A DNA stretch of 64,000 nt from Rhodoferax sp. (GTDB lineage: Bacteria > Pseudomonadota > Gammaproteobacteria > Burkholderiales > Burkholderiaceae_C). The notes beneath the pieces were generated by a model. That model did not search any database, had not been told where the DNA came from, and saw only the letters and a list, made by a program, of their open reading frames with translations. Position numbers and translations under genes: made by a program. Location: contig NZ_JAQTWL010000016.1 in NCBI RefSeq assembly GCF_028689295.1, positions 1 through 64,000 on the forward strand, in the 5' to 3' direction. Shown here one piece after another: positions 53,540 through 64,000 of the stretch. Numbering within the stretch: the first letter of the stretch is position 1; each line of letters starts with the position of its first letter.

Positions 53540-56140
53540 ATGCGACAAGATAAATTGACCACCAAATTCCAGGAAGCCCTGGGCGACGCGCAAAGCCTGG
53601 CGCTGGGCCAGGACCACGCCTACATCGAGCCGGTGCACCTGCTGGTGGCCATGCTCAAGCAGGCCGACGGCCCGAAAGCCCTGTTGCAGCGCGCCGGAGT
53701 CAATGTGACGGGCTTGCTGGCGGCCGCCGAGGCCGCCGTCAAACGTCTGCCGCAGGTGACGGGCCAGGAGCAGGTGCAGGTCAACCCCGAGCTGACCAAG
53801 TTGCTGCAGGCGACTGAAAAGGAAGCGCTCAAGCGCGGTGACCAGTTCATTGCCAGCGAGCTGTTTTTGTTGGCGGTGACCGATGCCAAGGGCGCCCTGG
53901 GTGACATGGCCCGCGCCAACGGCCTGACCCGCAAGAGCCTGGAGGCCGCCATCGAGGCGGTGCGCGGCGGTCAGAACGTGGACAGCGCCGACGCCGAAGA
54001 CCAGCGCGAGTCGCTGAAAAAATACTGCCTCGACCTGACCGAGCGCGCGCGCCAGGGAAAGCTCGACCCGGTGATTGGCCGTGACGACGAGATCCGCCGG
54101 GCCATTCAGGTGTTGCAACGTCGCACCAAGAACAACCCGGTGCTGATTGGCGAACCCGGTGTCGGCAAGACCGCCATTGTGGAAGGCCTGGCGCAGCGCA
54201 TCGTGGCCGGCGAGGTGCCCGAATCGCTCAAGGGCAAGCGGGTGTTGTCGCTCGACATGGCCTCGCTGCTGGCCGGCGCCAAGTTCCGTGGCGAGTTCGA
54301 GGAGCGCCTGAAAAACGTGCTCAAAGACCTGGCCAAGGATGAAGGCCAGACCATTGTTTTTATCGATGAGCTGCACACCATGGTGGGTGCCGGCAAGGCC
54401 GAGGGCGCGATGGACGCCGGCAACATGCTCAAACCCGCGCTGGCGCGTGGCGAACTGCATTGCGTGGGCGCGACCACGCTCGACGAGTACCGCAAATACA
54501 TCGAAAAAGACGCCGCGCTGGAGCGCCGGTTCCAGAAAATCCTGGTGGGTGAACCCACGGTGGAAGCCACCATTGCGATTTTGCGCGGCCTGCAGGCCAA
54601 GTATGAAACCCACCATGGCGTGCAGATTACCGACCCGGCGATCGTCGCGGCCGCCGAGTTGAGCCATCGCTACATTACCGACCGTTTTCTCCCTGACAAG
54701 GCGATCGACCTGATCGACGAGGCTGCCTCCAAGATCAAGATCGAACTCGACTCCAAGCCCGAGGTCATGGACAAGCTTGACCGGCGTTTGATCCAGTTGC
54801 AGATTGAGCGCGAAGCCGTGCGCCGGGAGAAGGACGAATCCTCGCAAAAACGCTTCAGCCTGATTGAAGAAGAAATTGTCAAGCTGCAAAAGGAAATTTC
54901 CGACTTTGATGAAATCTGGAAGTCCGAAAAGGCTCAGGCACAGGGCTCCAAGACCATCATGGAGGAGATCGAAACAGTGCGTTTTCAGATTGAAGAGTTC
55001 ACCCGTAAGGGCGATTTCAACCGCGCGGGTGAGTTGCAGTATGGCAAGCTTCCGGGTCTGGAAAAACAGCTCAAGGACGCGCAAGATATTGAGGCCGGCA
55101 AAGCCAAAAACGCCAAAGATGGTGGCCGCCCGCAATTACTTCGTTCCGTGGTCGGTGCCGAGGAAATTGCCGAGGTGGTGAGCCGCGCCACCGGCATTCC
55201 GGTGAGCAAAATGATGCAGGGCGAGCGCGACAAACTGCTGCTGATGGAAGACAAACTGCACCAGCGCGTGGTGGGCCAGGACGAGGCCATCGCCGCCGTG
55301 GCCAACGCCATCCGGCGCTCGCGCTCGGGCCTGAGCGACCCGAACCGGCCCACGGGCTCCTTCCTGTTCCTGGGCCCGACGGGCGTCGGCAAGACCGAGC
55401 TGTGCAAGGCGCTGGCCGGCTTCATGTTCGACTCGGAAGACCACTTGGTGCGCATCGACATGAGCGAGTTCATGGAGAAGCATTCGGTGGCCCGCCTGAT
55501 CGGCGCGCCGCCGGGCTATGTGGGCTACGAGGAGGGTGGTTATCTGACCGAGGCCGTGCGCCGCAAACCCTACAGCGTGCTGCTGCTCGACGAGGTGGAG
55601 AAAGCCCACCCGGACGTGTTCAACGTGTTGCTGCAAGTGCTGGACGACGGCCGTTTGACCGATGGCCAGGGCCGCACCGTGGACTTCAAGAACACCGTGA
55701 TCGTGATGACCAGCAACATCGGCTCGCAGATGATTCAGGCCATGGTGGGCCAGGACTACGAGGACGTCAAGGAAGCGGTGACGGGTGAACTCAAGAACCA
55801 TTTCCGGCCCGAGTTCCTGAACCGCATTGACGAAACCGTGGTGTTCCATTCGCTCGACGCCAGCCACATTGCCGACATTGCCCGCATCCAGCTGGCGGTG
55901 CTGAAAGCACGGCTGGAGCACATGGAGCTGGGGCTGGAGGTGAGCGAGGCTGCGGTGGCCGAGCTGGCCAAGGTCGGTTTCGACCCAGTGTTTGGCGCCC
56001 GTCCACTGAAACGTGCGATACAGCAGCGGCTGGAAAACCCGTTGTCCAAGCTGCTACTGGAAGGCAAGTTTGCGCCCAAAGACACCATCCACGTCGACGT
56101 GGACCCGATCCGCGCACCGGGGCAGTTCAGCTTTGCGTGA
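53540..56140 (+). CDS. clpB: ATP-dependent disaggregase ClpB
   Basis: ClpB works with DnaK to rescue aggregated proteins. The 866-residue protein has an N-terminal repeat domain ([18 protein letters not shown]), a first AAA domain with Walker A GEPGVGKT and Walker [11 protein letters not shown], a long coiled middle domain (about residues 400-530), and a second AAA domain with [14 protein letters not shown] and [13 protein letters not shown]. The ATG at 53540 gives the standard start. A sigma-32-like promoter precedes it and a strong terminator follows. Confidence 0.97.
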   Translation: MRQDKLTTKFQEALGDAQSLALGQDHAYIEPVHLLVAMLKQADGPKALLQRAGVNVTGLLAAAEAAVKRLPQVTGQEQVQVNPELTKLLQATEKEALKRGDQFIASELFLLAVTDAKGALGDMARANGLTRKSLEAAIEAVRGGQNVDSADAEDQRESLKKYCLDLTERARQGKLDPVIGRDDEIRRAIQVLQRRTKNNPVLIGEPGVGKTAIVEGLAQRIVAGEVPESLKGKRVLSLDMASLLAGAKFRGEFEERLKNVLKDLAKDEGQTIVFIDELHTMVGAGKAEGAMDAGNMLKPALARGELHCVGATTLDEYRKYIEKDAALERRFQKILVGEPTVEATIAILRGLQAKYETHHGVQITDPAIVAAAELSHRYITDRFLPDKAIDLIDEAASKIKIELDSKPEVMDKLDRRLIQLQIEREAVRREKDESSQKRFSLIEEEIVKLQKEISDFDEIWKSEKAQAQGSKTIMEEIETVRFQIEEFTRKGDFNRAGELQYGKLPGLEKQLKDAQDIEAGKAKNAKDGGRPQLLRSVVGAEEIAEVVSRATGIPVSKMMQGERDKLLLMEDKLHQRVVGQDEAIAAVANAIRRSRSGLSDPNRPTGSFLFLGPTGVGKTELCKALAGFMFDSEDHLVRIDMSEFMEKHSVARLIGAPPGYVGYEEGGYLTEAVRRKPYSVLLLDEVEKAHPDVFNVLLQVLDDGRLTDGQGRTVDFKNTVIVMTSNIGSQMIQAMVGQDYEDVKEAVTGELKNHFRPEFLNRIDETVVFHSLDASHIADIARIQLAVLKARLEHMELGLEVSEAAVAELAKVGFDPVFGARPLKRAIQQRLENPLSKLLLEGKFAPKDTIHVDVDPIRAPGQFSFA

Positions 56141-56158
56141 AGAGGGTTTGAACTATGC

Positions 56159-56200
56159 CGGAGCCAGCCTGATTCGGATCAGGCTGGCTCCGCTTTTTTT
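56159..56200 (+). terminator. intrinsic terminator after clpB
   Basis: Perfect 14-base arms cggagccagcctga (56159-56172) and tcaggctggctccg (56179-56192) around loop ttcgga are followed by ctttttttg. This is a textbook Rho-independent terminator. Confidence 0.93.
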
Positions 56201-56224
56201 GATCACCAGATGCGTATGGGCGTG

Positions 56225-56257
56225 TTGTTAATTGTGCCACTTAGTGGCATAATTAAC
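56225..56257 (+). promoter_or_regulatory. promoter and autoregulatory operator of the toxin-antitoxin operon
   Basis: The -35 ttgtta (56225-56230) and -10 cataat (56248-56253) are separated by 17 bases. A palindrome with 14-base arms, gttaattgtgccac (56227-56240) and gtggcataattaac (56244-56257), covers both boxes with one mismatch and a 3-base centre. The toxin ATG at 56260 follows directly, so the transcript probably starts at or near the codon itself. Confidence 0.75.
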
Positions 56258-56259
56258 AT

Positions 56260-56643
56260 ATGAACCGAGTATTCAAAACCCGTTATTTCAGCAGATGGAT
56301 GCGCAAAACAGAGTTGAAAGACAACGCACTCTGCGCTGCGGTGTCCGAAATGCTGCAAGGTTTGATTGACGCCGACTTGGGTGGTGGCGTTGTCAAGAAG
56401 CGCGTCGGGCTCGCCGGGCGTGGCAAGCGCGGCGGTGCCAGAACGCTGGTTGCGACCAATAGAGGGAACCGCTGGTTTTTCGTCTACGGTTTTGAAAAAA
56501 ATGACCGGGCCAACATTGCAGACGATGAACTGGAAGCATTGAAAGGTATCGCTGCAGAGTTGTTGTCCATAACAGGTCAACAGATCAACGAAGCTGTTGC
56601 GGACGGCTCACTACAGGAAATTTGCCATGACGACAAAAGCTAA
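56260..56643 (+). CDS. RelE/HigB-like toxin of a type II toxin-antitoxin system
   Basis: The 127-residue protein resembles the RelE-type toxin family with FKTRYFSRWMRKTELKD, DADLGGGVVKKRVGLAGRGKRGGARTL, and a terminal NRWFFVYGFEKNDR strand that carries the catalytic basic and aromatic residues. Members cleave mRNA on the ribosome. The toxin precedes the antitoxin, as in HigBA-like operons, and the genes overlap by 17 bases. No ribosome binding site is visible before the ATG. Confidence 0.88.
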   Translation: MNRVFKTRYFSRWMRKTELKDNALCAAVSEMLQGLIDADLGGGVVKKRVGLAGRGKRGGARTLVATNRGNRWFFVYGFEKNDRANIADDELEALKGIAAELLSITGQQINEAVADGSLQEICHDDKS

Positions 56644-56950
56644 AGCCAAGAGTCCAATTTTCGATGCTGTCCACGAGACCGCCAGCGATCTTCATCGACT
56701 GGGTTTTATTGACAAGCGCAATATGCGCAAATTCGACGCGCTTTGTCTTGACCCCGTTCCTGATTACGACAGCGAAAAAATTCGTGCGCTGCGTGACCAC
56801 CTTCAATTGAGCCAGGCTGTGTTGGCCGCCGTGCTCAATACAAGCTTGTCAACAGTTCGGAAATGGGAAATTGGTGAAAAACATCCAAGTGGCCCATCGC
56901 TGAAACTGCTTAACTTGCTGGATCGCAAAGGCCTGGAGGCGGTGCTTTGA
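56627..56950 (+). CDS. helix-turn-helix antitoxin
   Basis: The 107-residue protein has a C-terminal XRE-type DNA-binding domain (KIRALRDHLQLSQAVLAAVLNTSLSTVRKWEIGEKHPSG) and an N-terminal part that probably wraps the toxin. It should neutralise the toxin and repress the shared promoter through the palindrome upstream. The ATG at 56627 lies within the end of the toxin gene. Its 3' end overlaps the convergent methyltransferase remnant. Confidence 0.87.
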   Translation: MTTKAKAKSPIFDAVHETASDLHRLGFIDKRNMRKFDALCLDPVPDYDSEKIRALRDHLQLSQAVLAAVLNTSLSTVRKWEIGEKHPSGPSLKLLNLLDRKGLEAVL

Positions 56951-57380
56951 CAGGATCTTGAAGCAGTTTTCCCTGCTGCATTCCAAGCAACACCAGGACG
57001 GACACCAAAATGCCGCCCAACAAAAACTGCGAATCAGCATTATTTAGAAGCTCGGAATCTAGGTAATCATGGTGCGCAAAATAGTTGCGTGCCAGTTCGC
57101 AGCAAACCATAGCTTCCAGCACAAAGTGGCCACGGCGGTAGCAGTCAATGCGCCCGGCGCTGCTGGAGCCGTCACCATGACTGAAGGTGATGGGGCGCTC
57201 GAACATGTAGTCGGGCTCGTGCGTGGGCGGCGGGAGATTCAGCAGGGTGCAGAGCCCTGAGACAAAACTTTGCGCTGTGGCGATCTCGGAGGTGCTGACT
57301 TGGCTCCAGAAGGCGATGAACTGCTGAACGGCGATCTCGTCAACGGTGCCTGTTTTTGTGGTCCCCATGGAAGCGCTCAT
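56910..57380 (-). pseudogene. truncated N-terminus of a DNA methyltransferase/restriction protein
   Basis: The first 90 of 156 residues (EIAVQQFIAFWSQV, LCTLLNLPPP, YMFERPITFSHGDGSS, GRIDCYRRGHFVLEA) resemble the start of large class I DNA methyltransferases of the MmeI/type IIG kind. After VLEA the similarity stops, and the remaining residues include a hydrophobic stretch FLLGGILVSVLVLLG that does not belong to that family. All catalytic motifs are missing. The ATG overlaps the ribE stop as ATGA. I read it as a remnant interrupted by the event that placed the toxin-antitoxin genes here; a small functional protein cannot be excluded. Confidence 0.6.
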
Positions 57381-57991
57381 TTGCTGAGCATTCGCTCCAC
57401 ATAACGCGCGATCAAATCAATTTCAAGATTCACACGGGAACCCACCTGCAAAGTTCCCAGCGCGGTGTTTTGCACCGTGTGCGGAATCAGGTTGATGCGC
57501 ATCTCGCAGCCCTCGGCGTTGTCCTGAATGTGGTTTACGGTCAGGCTGACGCCGTTGATGGTGATCGAGCCTTTGTAAGCCAGGTACTTGGCCAGCGCGG
57601 TGGGCGCCATCACCTGCAGTTGCCAGCTTTCGCCGACCTGGGCAAAGAAAGTGACGCGGCCGATGCCATCGACGTGGCCCGACACAATGTGGCCGCCCAG
57701 CCGGTCGTGGGCGCGCAGGGCTTTTTCCAGGTTGACGGCGCCCAGTTGGTCGAGCCCGGCGGTCTTGTCGAGCGACTCGGCCGAGATGTCGATGGTGAAT
57801 TGCTGCTGCGCGGCGTTGAGCGTGGTCACGGTCATGCAGGCGCCATTGAGCGCGATGCTGTCGCCCAGGCCCACGTCGTCGAGGTAGCCGGGCGGGCAGG
57901 TGATCGTGAGGCGCTTGCCGTGGGCGGCGGTGTCGCCCAGGGGGTGCACGGCGCTGATGTGGCCGATGCCGGTGATGATGCCAGTGAACAT
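57377..57991 (-). CDS. ribE: riboflavin synthase alpha chain
   Basis: Riboflavin synthase makes riboflavin from two lumazine molecules. The 204-residue protein has two lumazine-binding repeats, beginning MFTGIITGIGHI and the second GHIVSGHVDGIGRV, each with the VSLTV/GDSIALNGACMTV core. The ATG at 57991 is fixed by the invariant MFTGI start. It follows ribD by ten bases and precedes the methyltransferase remnant. Confidence 0.96.
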   Translation of the reverse strand: MFTGIITGIGHISAVHPLGDTAAHGKRLTITCPPGYLDDVGLGDSIALNGACMTVTTLNAAQQQFTIDISAESLDKTAGLDQLGAVNLEKALRAHDRLGGHIVSGHVDGIGRVTFFAQVGESWQLQVMAPTALAKYLAYKGSITINGVSLTVNHIQDNAEGCEMRINLIPHTVQNTALGTLQVGSRVNLEIDLIARYVERMLSK

Positions 57992-58001
57992 GTGGTTCCG
58001 A

Positions 58002-59108
58002 TTAAAAAACGTCGCGGCCGCAAACGCGGGCGACCACACGCAGGTCGGGCCCCAGCATGGCCGTGGACTTGAATTCCAGCGGCACGGCTTGCGCCAGATC
58101 CTGCAACGGCCCAAAGTGTGCCATGCCGCGCCCCTGGCCTATCAGTTTGGGGGCCAGGTACACCACAAATTCATCCACCAGGCCTTCGCGAATCAACGAG
58201 CCGTTGAGTTTTTCACCGGCTTCCACATGCAGTTCGTTGATCTCGCGGCGCGCCAGGTCGCGCAGCATGGCGGCCAGATCGACCTTGCCGCTGGCGTTGG
58301 GCAGCAGCACCACGGTGGCGCCGCGCGCCTCAAGCGCCGCCTGTTTGGCGGCGTTGTGCACGGCGGCGTAGATCAACAGCGCCCGGCCCGGCATGAATAA
58401 CGCGGCATCCAGCGGGGTTTCCAGGCGGCTATCCACCAGCACCAGGGCGGGTTGCCGTGGTGTGGCCACCAGCCGCACGTCGAGCCTGGGGTTGTCGGCC
58501 AGCACCGTGCCGATACCGCTCAGCACGGCGCAGGCACGGGCGCGCCAGGCGTGGCCGTCGGCGCGGGCTGCGGGTGAGGTGATCCATTGGCTAAGGCCGT
58601 TGTCGAGCGCGGTTTTGCCGTCCAGAGAGGCCACCAGCTTCATGCGCACCCAAGGGGTTTGGCGCAGCATGCGGCTGAAAAAACCGATGTTGAGTTCACG
58701 CGATTCGGCAGCGCCAGGGCCGGTTTCGACGTCGATGCCTGCCGCCCGCAACCGTGAGAAGCCCTGGCCCGTGACCAGGGGGTTGGGGTCGCCGATGGCG
58801 GCAACCACTCGTCTGATGCCGGCGGCAATCAAGGCATCGCAGCAGGGTCCGGTGCGTCCCTGGTGCGAGCAGGGTTCCAGCGTCACATACGCGGTGGCGC
58901 CCGCCACGCTGTGGCCATGGGCGGCGGCGTCGCGCAGCGCCATGATTTCGGCGTGCGCCTCACCGGCGCGCTGGGTGTAGCCCTGGCCGATCACTTGGCC
59001 GTTGGGGGCGGCAATGACGCAGCCGACGCGCGGGTTGGGCGACGTGATCAGCAGGCTTTGCGCGGCCAGTGCCAGCGCTTGCTGCATCAAGAGGGCGGAT
59101 TCAGGCAT
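58002..59108 (-). CDS. ribD: bifunctional diaminohydroxyphosphoribosylaminopyrimidine deaminase/reductase
   Basis: RibD performs the second and third steps of riboflavin synthesis. The 368-residue protein has an N-terminal deaminase domain with zinc motif AHAEIMAL and PCSHQGRTGPCCDA, and a C-terminal reductase domain starting at VRMKLVASLDGKTAL with ITSPAARADGHAWRA and VEAGEKLNGSLI. No FMN riboswitch is visible upstream. It is six bases after the GntR gene, so the two may share a transcript. Confidence 0.96.
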   Translation of the reverse strand: MPESALLMQQALALAAQSLLITSPNPRVGCVIAAPNGQVIGQGYTQRAGEAHAEIMALRDAAAHGHSVAGATAYVTLEPCSHQGRTGPCCDALIAAGIRRVVAAIGDPNPLVTGQGFSRLRAAGIDVETGPGAAESRELNIGFFSRMLRQTPWVRMKLVASLDGKTALDNGLSQWITSPAARADGHAWRARACAVLSGIGTVLADNPRLDVRLVATPRQPALVLVDSRLETPLDAALFMPGRALLIYAAVHNAAKQAALEARGATVVLLPNASGKVDLAAMLRDLARREINELHVEAGEKLNGSLIREGLVDEFVVYLAPKLIGQGRGMAHFGPLQDLAQAVPLEFKSTAMLGPDLRVVARVCGRDVF

Positions 59109-59114
59109 GCGGCT

Positions 59115-59762
59115 TCAAACGGCGGCTTCCAGGCCACTTTCGAAATGCGCCTGCATGCGCTGGGTGCAGGCTTGCGGGTCGCGGGCCGCCAGCGCGGCCA
59201 TGATGGCGCGATGCTCGCCCAGCGACTCCTGAATGCGTCCGGATTTGAGCAGCGAGTTGTGGCGGTTGAGCTTCATGACCTTGCGCAGGTCGGCCACCAT
59301 CTGGTTGCGCCAGCGGTTGTCGGCGATTTCGAGCAGGCGCATGTGAAAACGTTCGTTGATTTCAAAAAAGCGCTGCCGGTCAAGTTGCTCTGGCCGCGCG
59401 GCGTCTTCGAGCTCCTGGTGCAGCGTTTTCAATTCGCTCATTTGGTCATCGTCGGCACGTTGCGCCACGACACCCGCGGCGTCCGATTCGAGCAGGCTCA
59501 GCAGGTGATAGACATCGGCCAGGTCGCGCTCAGAAACCTCGGTGACGTAGGCACCGCGACGCACTTTCATGGTCACCAGGCCCTCGGTGGCGAGCACCTT
59601 GAGCGCCTCGCGCATGGGCGTGCGGCTGATGCCGTAGTCCTGCGCAATCTTGAGCTCGTCGATCCAGCTGCCGGGTTCCAGCTCACGGTTGAAAATACGC
59701 TGACGCAAGAGCTCAGCCACTTCTTCGTAAAGTGCGCGGGGGGCTAATGAAAGTTCTGCCAT
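59115..59762 (-). CDS. GntR/FadR-family transcriptional regulator with FCD domain
   Basis: The 215-residue regulator has an N-terminal winged helix (RQRIFNRELEPGSWIDELKIAQDYGISRTPMREALKVLATEGLV) and an FCD ligand domain (ESDAAGVVAQ, NERFHMRLLEIADN, GEHRAIMAAL) whose conserved Asp and His residues can bind a metal with a carboxylate ligand. It is divergent from methylmalonyl-CoA mutase with 129 bases between, so it is a likely regulator of that operon, perhaps sensing an organic acid of propionate metabolism. Confidence 0.9.
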   Translation of the reverse strand: MAELSLAPRALYEEVAELLRQRIFNRELEPGSWIDELKIAQDYGISRTPMREALKVLATEGLVTMKVRRGAYVTEVSERDLADVYHLLSLLESDAAGVVAQRADDDQMSELKTLHQELEDAARPEQLDRQRFFEINERFHMRLLEIADNRWRNQMVADLRKVMKLNRHNSLLKSGRIQESLGEHRAIMAALAARDPQACTQRMQAHFESGLEAAV

Positions 59763-59802
59763 GCCGCAAATTGTAAGCTGGAAGGAATTTTTTGCATCAA
59801 TA

Positions 59803-59832
59803 ATTATAAATAACGTAAACTCGCTTGTTCAA
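59803..59832 (-). promoter_or_regulatory. predicted promoter of the GntR regulator gene
   Basis: On the minus strand, ttgaac (59832-59827) and tataat (59808-59803) are separated by 18 bases, close to the sigma-70 consensus. The AT-rich stretch at 59798-59814 is also where the opposite operon would be controlled. I see no equally good plus-strand promoter for the mutase gene. Confidence 0.6.
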
Positions 59833-59891
59833 AATGCGCATCGTTGTAAAGTGGATAGCGCCGATCCTCCAACACTTAACTGTCTGCCACC

Positions 59892-62065
<2,174 letters not shown>

Positions 62066-62069
<4 letters not shown>

Positions 62070-63169
62070 ATCCAGGCGTTTTAGCGGCGGCCGTGCTGCG
62101 GGGTGACGCCACCGTGCAGCGCCGCGCCATGGCCAAGGCCATCACCTTGCTCGAATCAACCCGCGCCGACCACCGTTTGCTGGCCGATGAGTTGCTCACG
62201 GCCTTGCTGCCGCACACCGGCCAGTCGTTCCGGCTGGGCATCAGCGGCGTGCCGGGGGTGGGCAAATCCACCTTTATTGAGGCGCTGGGCTTGTACCTGA
62301 TTGGCTTGGGTCACCGCGTCGCGGTGCTGACCATCGACCCGTCTTCCACGGTCTCGGGCGGCTCCATTCTGGGCGACAAGACCCGCATGGAATTGTTGTC
62401 CGTCAACGACAAAGCCTATATCCGTCCCAGCCCCAGCAGCGGCACGCTGGGCGGTGTCGCCGAGAAAACCCGCGAGGCCATGCTGGTCTGCGAGGCGGCG
62501 GGTTATGACGTGGTGATTGTGGAAACCGTGGGTGTCGGGCAAAGCGAGACGGCGGTGGCCAACATGACCGACATGTTCGTGCTGATGCAGTTGCCCAACG
62601 CCGGCGACGATTTGCAGGCCATCAAGAAAGGCGTCATGGAACTGGCCGATCTGGTGGTCATCAACAAGGCCGATCTTGACTTCGCTGCCGCCACCCGCGC
62701 CCGGGCTCAGATCACGTCCAGCCTGCGCCTGCTGGGTCTGCATGGCAACCCGCAAGCCATGCACCATGACGAAAAAATATGGCACCCGCAAGTGATCCAG
62801 CTCAGCGCCCTGCACGCCCAGGGCGTCGATAGTTTTTGGGACAAAGTGCTTCAATTCAAAACACTTCAAACCACCAGCGGCCGCTTTGCTGCGCGTCGCC
62901 ATCAACAGGCGCTGGCGTGGATGTGGGAGCGCATCGATGCCGGGCTCAAGCAAGCCTTTGCCCAGCACCCGGCGGTCAAAACGCTGTTGCCTCAATTGAC
63001 ACAAGATGTGCTGGAAGGCCGGGTGGCGGCCTCCACTGCCGCAAGAAATATGCTGCGTGCCGCAAGCGCAGGTGACCGTGAAGTTTTATCCGTTCGGGCT
63101 GAGCCTGTCGAAGCCCATGCGAACATTTCTGAGAGCCCTTCGACAGGCGCAGGGCAAACGAACCATTGA
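62066..63169 (+). CDS. meaB: MeaB/ArgK-type GTPase chaperone of methylmalonyl-CoA mutase
   Basis: MeaB loads and protects the cobalamin cofactor of the mutase. The 367-residue protein has P-loop GVPGVGKST (about residues 61-69), [34 protein letters not shown] and NKADLD. GTG at 62066 overlaps the mutase stop. The normal C-terminus seems to end near [15 protein letters not shown]; the last 25 or so residues (from [15 protein letters not shown]) are encoded by an inverted pair of REP-like repeats at 63091-63160 and have no sign of family conservation. Confidence 0.94.
63091..63160. repeat. inverted pair of REP-like palindromes at the end of meaB
   Basis: Copy one, cgttcgggctgagcctgt and on to 63116, and copy two at 63135-63160 are inverted to each other with 20 of 26 matches. 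Each has its own small stem (gggct/agccc; gccct/agggc) around the shared gcctgtcga core. A third copy is at 16076-16101 in the riboswitch. The pair overlaps the meaB coding end. Confidence 0.85.
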
Positions 63170-63184
63170 GAAAAGAGGAAAACC

Positions 63185-64000
63185 ATGCACGACATCCTTG
63201 AACAACTGGAAAAAAAGCGTGAACTCGCCCGCTTGGGTGGGGGCCAGAATCGCATCGCCGCGCAGCATAAGAAAGGCAAACTCACCGCCCGTGAGAGGCT
63301 GGAGGTGCTGCTCGACGAGGGCACTTTCGAAGAATGGGACATGTTCGTCGAGCACCGCTGCTCGGACTTCGGCATGCAGGACAACAAGATTCCCGGCGAC
63401 GGCGTGGTGACCGGCTACGGCATGATCAACGGTCGCCTGGTGTTTGTCTTCAGCCAGGACTTCACCGTGTTTGGTGGTGCCTTGTCGGAAGCGCATGCGG
63501 AGAAGATTTGCAAGATCATGGACCAGGCCATGAAAGTGGGCGCGCCGGTGATCGGCCTCAACGACTCGGGCGGCGCGCGCATTCAGGAAGGCGTAGCCAG
63601 TCTGGGTGGCTACGCCGATGTGTTCCAGCGCAACGTGATGGCCAGCGGCGTGGTGCCGCAAATCAGCATGATCATGGGGCCGTCAGCCGGTGGCGCGGTG
63701 TATTCGCCCGCCATGACCGACTTCATTTTCATGGTGAAAGATTCGAGCTACATGTTTGTCACCGGTCCCGAAGTGGTCAAGACCGTGACGCACGAGGAAG
63801 TGACGGCTGAAGAACTGGGCGGTGCCATCAGTCACACCACCAAGAGCGGAGTTGCCGACCTGGCGTTCGAGAACGATGTGGAGGCGCTTTTGATGCTGCG
63901 CCGCCTCTACAACTACCTGCCGCTCAACAACCGCGAAAAGGCCCCGGTGCGCCAGAGCGGCGACCCGGCAGGGCGCATGGAGCACAGTCTCGACACGCTG
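63185..64000 (+). CDS. pccB: propionyl-CoA carboxylase beta subunit, partial at window end
   Basis: This is the carboxyltransferase subunit that makes methylmalonyl-CoA from propionyl-CoA. The visible 272 residues start [20 protein letters not shown] and include [46 protein letters not shown] and [17 protein letters not shown], typical of the propionyl-CoA type. The gene is open to the window end and lacks about half its expected length. agagg lies a few bases upstream of the ATG at 63185. With scpA and meaB it forms the propionate-to-succinate route. Confidence 0.95.
   Translation, partial: MHDILEQLEKKRELARLGGGQNRIAAQHKKGKLTARERLEVLLDEGTFEEWDMFVEHRCSDFGMQDNKIPGDGVVTGYGMINGRLVFVFSQDFTVFGGALSEAHAEKICKIMDQAMKVGAPVIGLNDSGGARIQEGVASLGGYADVFQRNVMASGVVPQISMIMGPSAGGAVYSPAMTDFIFMVKDSSYMFVTGPEVVKTVTHEEVTAEELGGAISHTTKSGVADLAFENDVEALLMLRRLYNYLPLNNREKAPVRQSGDPAGRMEHSLDTL

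Noticed and set aside
53504..55135. A 543-codon minus-strand open frame opposite clpB
   Set aside because: It is antisense to clpB and has no motif or binding site.
59109..59120. FMN riboswitch before ribD
   Set aside because: Only six bases separate ribD from the upstream GntR gene, and no RFN-type conserved sequence is present there.

Overview
The window reads as a chromosomal segment of a betaproteobacterium of the family Comamonadaceae, most like Rhodoferax or Polaromonas. This rests on the high GC content, the linked alaA-hom-thrC-mobB-moeA-moaD-moaE block, a PhaR regulator of polyhydroxyalkanoate storage, a Tct-type tricarboxylate transporter with its own two-component system, hpnCDE squalene genes and the style of the proteins. 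I could not run a database search, so the genus is an inference.

Layout. 1-1.5 kb: an IS110-type insertion sequence with structured noncoding flanks. 1.6-10.1 kb: plus-strand housekeeping genes (alanine, homoserine and threonine synthesis; molybdenum cofactor; phaR; rimO). 10.15-10.34 kb: a bidirectional terminator and a minus-strand tRNA-Leu(CAG). 10.4-13.4 kb: RNase R and a short-chain dehydrogenase. 13.5-15.8 kb: a NAD(P)HX repair enzyme and an MBL-fold hydrolase on the minus strand. 16.0-25.6 kb: a cobalamin riboswitch and a B12 uptake and salvage cluster (btuB, a BtuF-like protein, cobU, btuF, btuC, btuD, cobT, cobS, cobC), interrupted by an antisense SOUL haem-binding gene. 25.7-25.9 kb: a gene-free stretch with strong palindromes. 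26-29.3 kb: nth, an aminotransferase and a PAS-GGDEF-hemerythrin protein. 29.4-33.4 kb: a tightly overlapping minus-strand cassette of a circularly permuted ATP-grasp protein, an AsnB-family amidotransferase and an EamA exporter. 33.6-38.4 kb: a lipoprotein, a CDF metal exporter, an arsenic operon (arsR-arsC-acr3 plus an unknown gene) and a secreted peroxidase. 38.4-44.9 kb: the TctE/TctD pair, a methyltransferase and tctCBA. 44.9-49.1 kb: a hybrid sensor kinase and an HD-GYP regulator. 49.2-53.4 kb: hpnCDE and hemH. 53.5-57.4 kb: heat-shock clpB, a strong terminator, a type II toxin-antitoxin pair and a methyltransferase remnant. 57.4-59.8 kb: ribD, ribE and a GntR regulator. 59.9-64 kb: methylmalonyl-CoA mutase, its MeaB-type GTPase and the start of propionyl-CoA carboxylase beta.

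How the parts connect. The cobalamin cluster contains uptake and lower-ligand assembly steps but no corrin-ring genes, so the cell probably scavenges corrinoids. The B12-dependent methylmalonyl-CoA mutase at the right end is an obvious consumer. That mutase, MeaB and propionyl-CoA carboxylase form a propionate-assimilation module next to a divergent GntR regulator. Several operons are joined by ATGA or one-base overlaps.

The most interesting candidates are: the ATP-grasp/AsnB/EamA cassette, which looks like a pathway for making and exporting a small amidated metabolite and which I cannot match to a described pathway; a REP-like palindrome (core ctgagc-tgtcgaag with covarying flanks) that sits in a peripheral loop of the cobalamin riboswitch and, as an inverted pair, encodes the C-terminal tail of MeaB; a toxin-antitoxin operon whose predicted transcript begins at the toxin start codon; and an rnr gene whose conserved reading frame has no standard start codon between the tRNA gene and its first domain.
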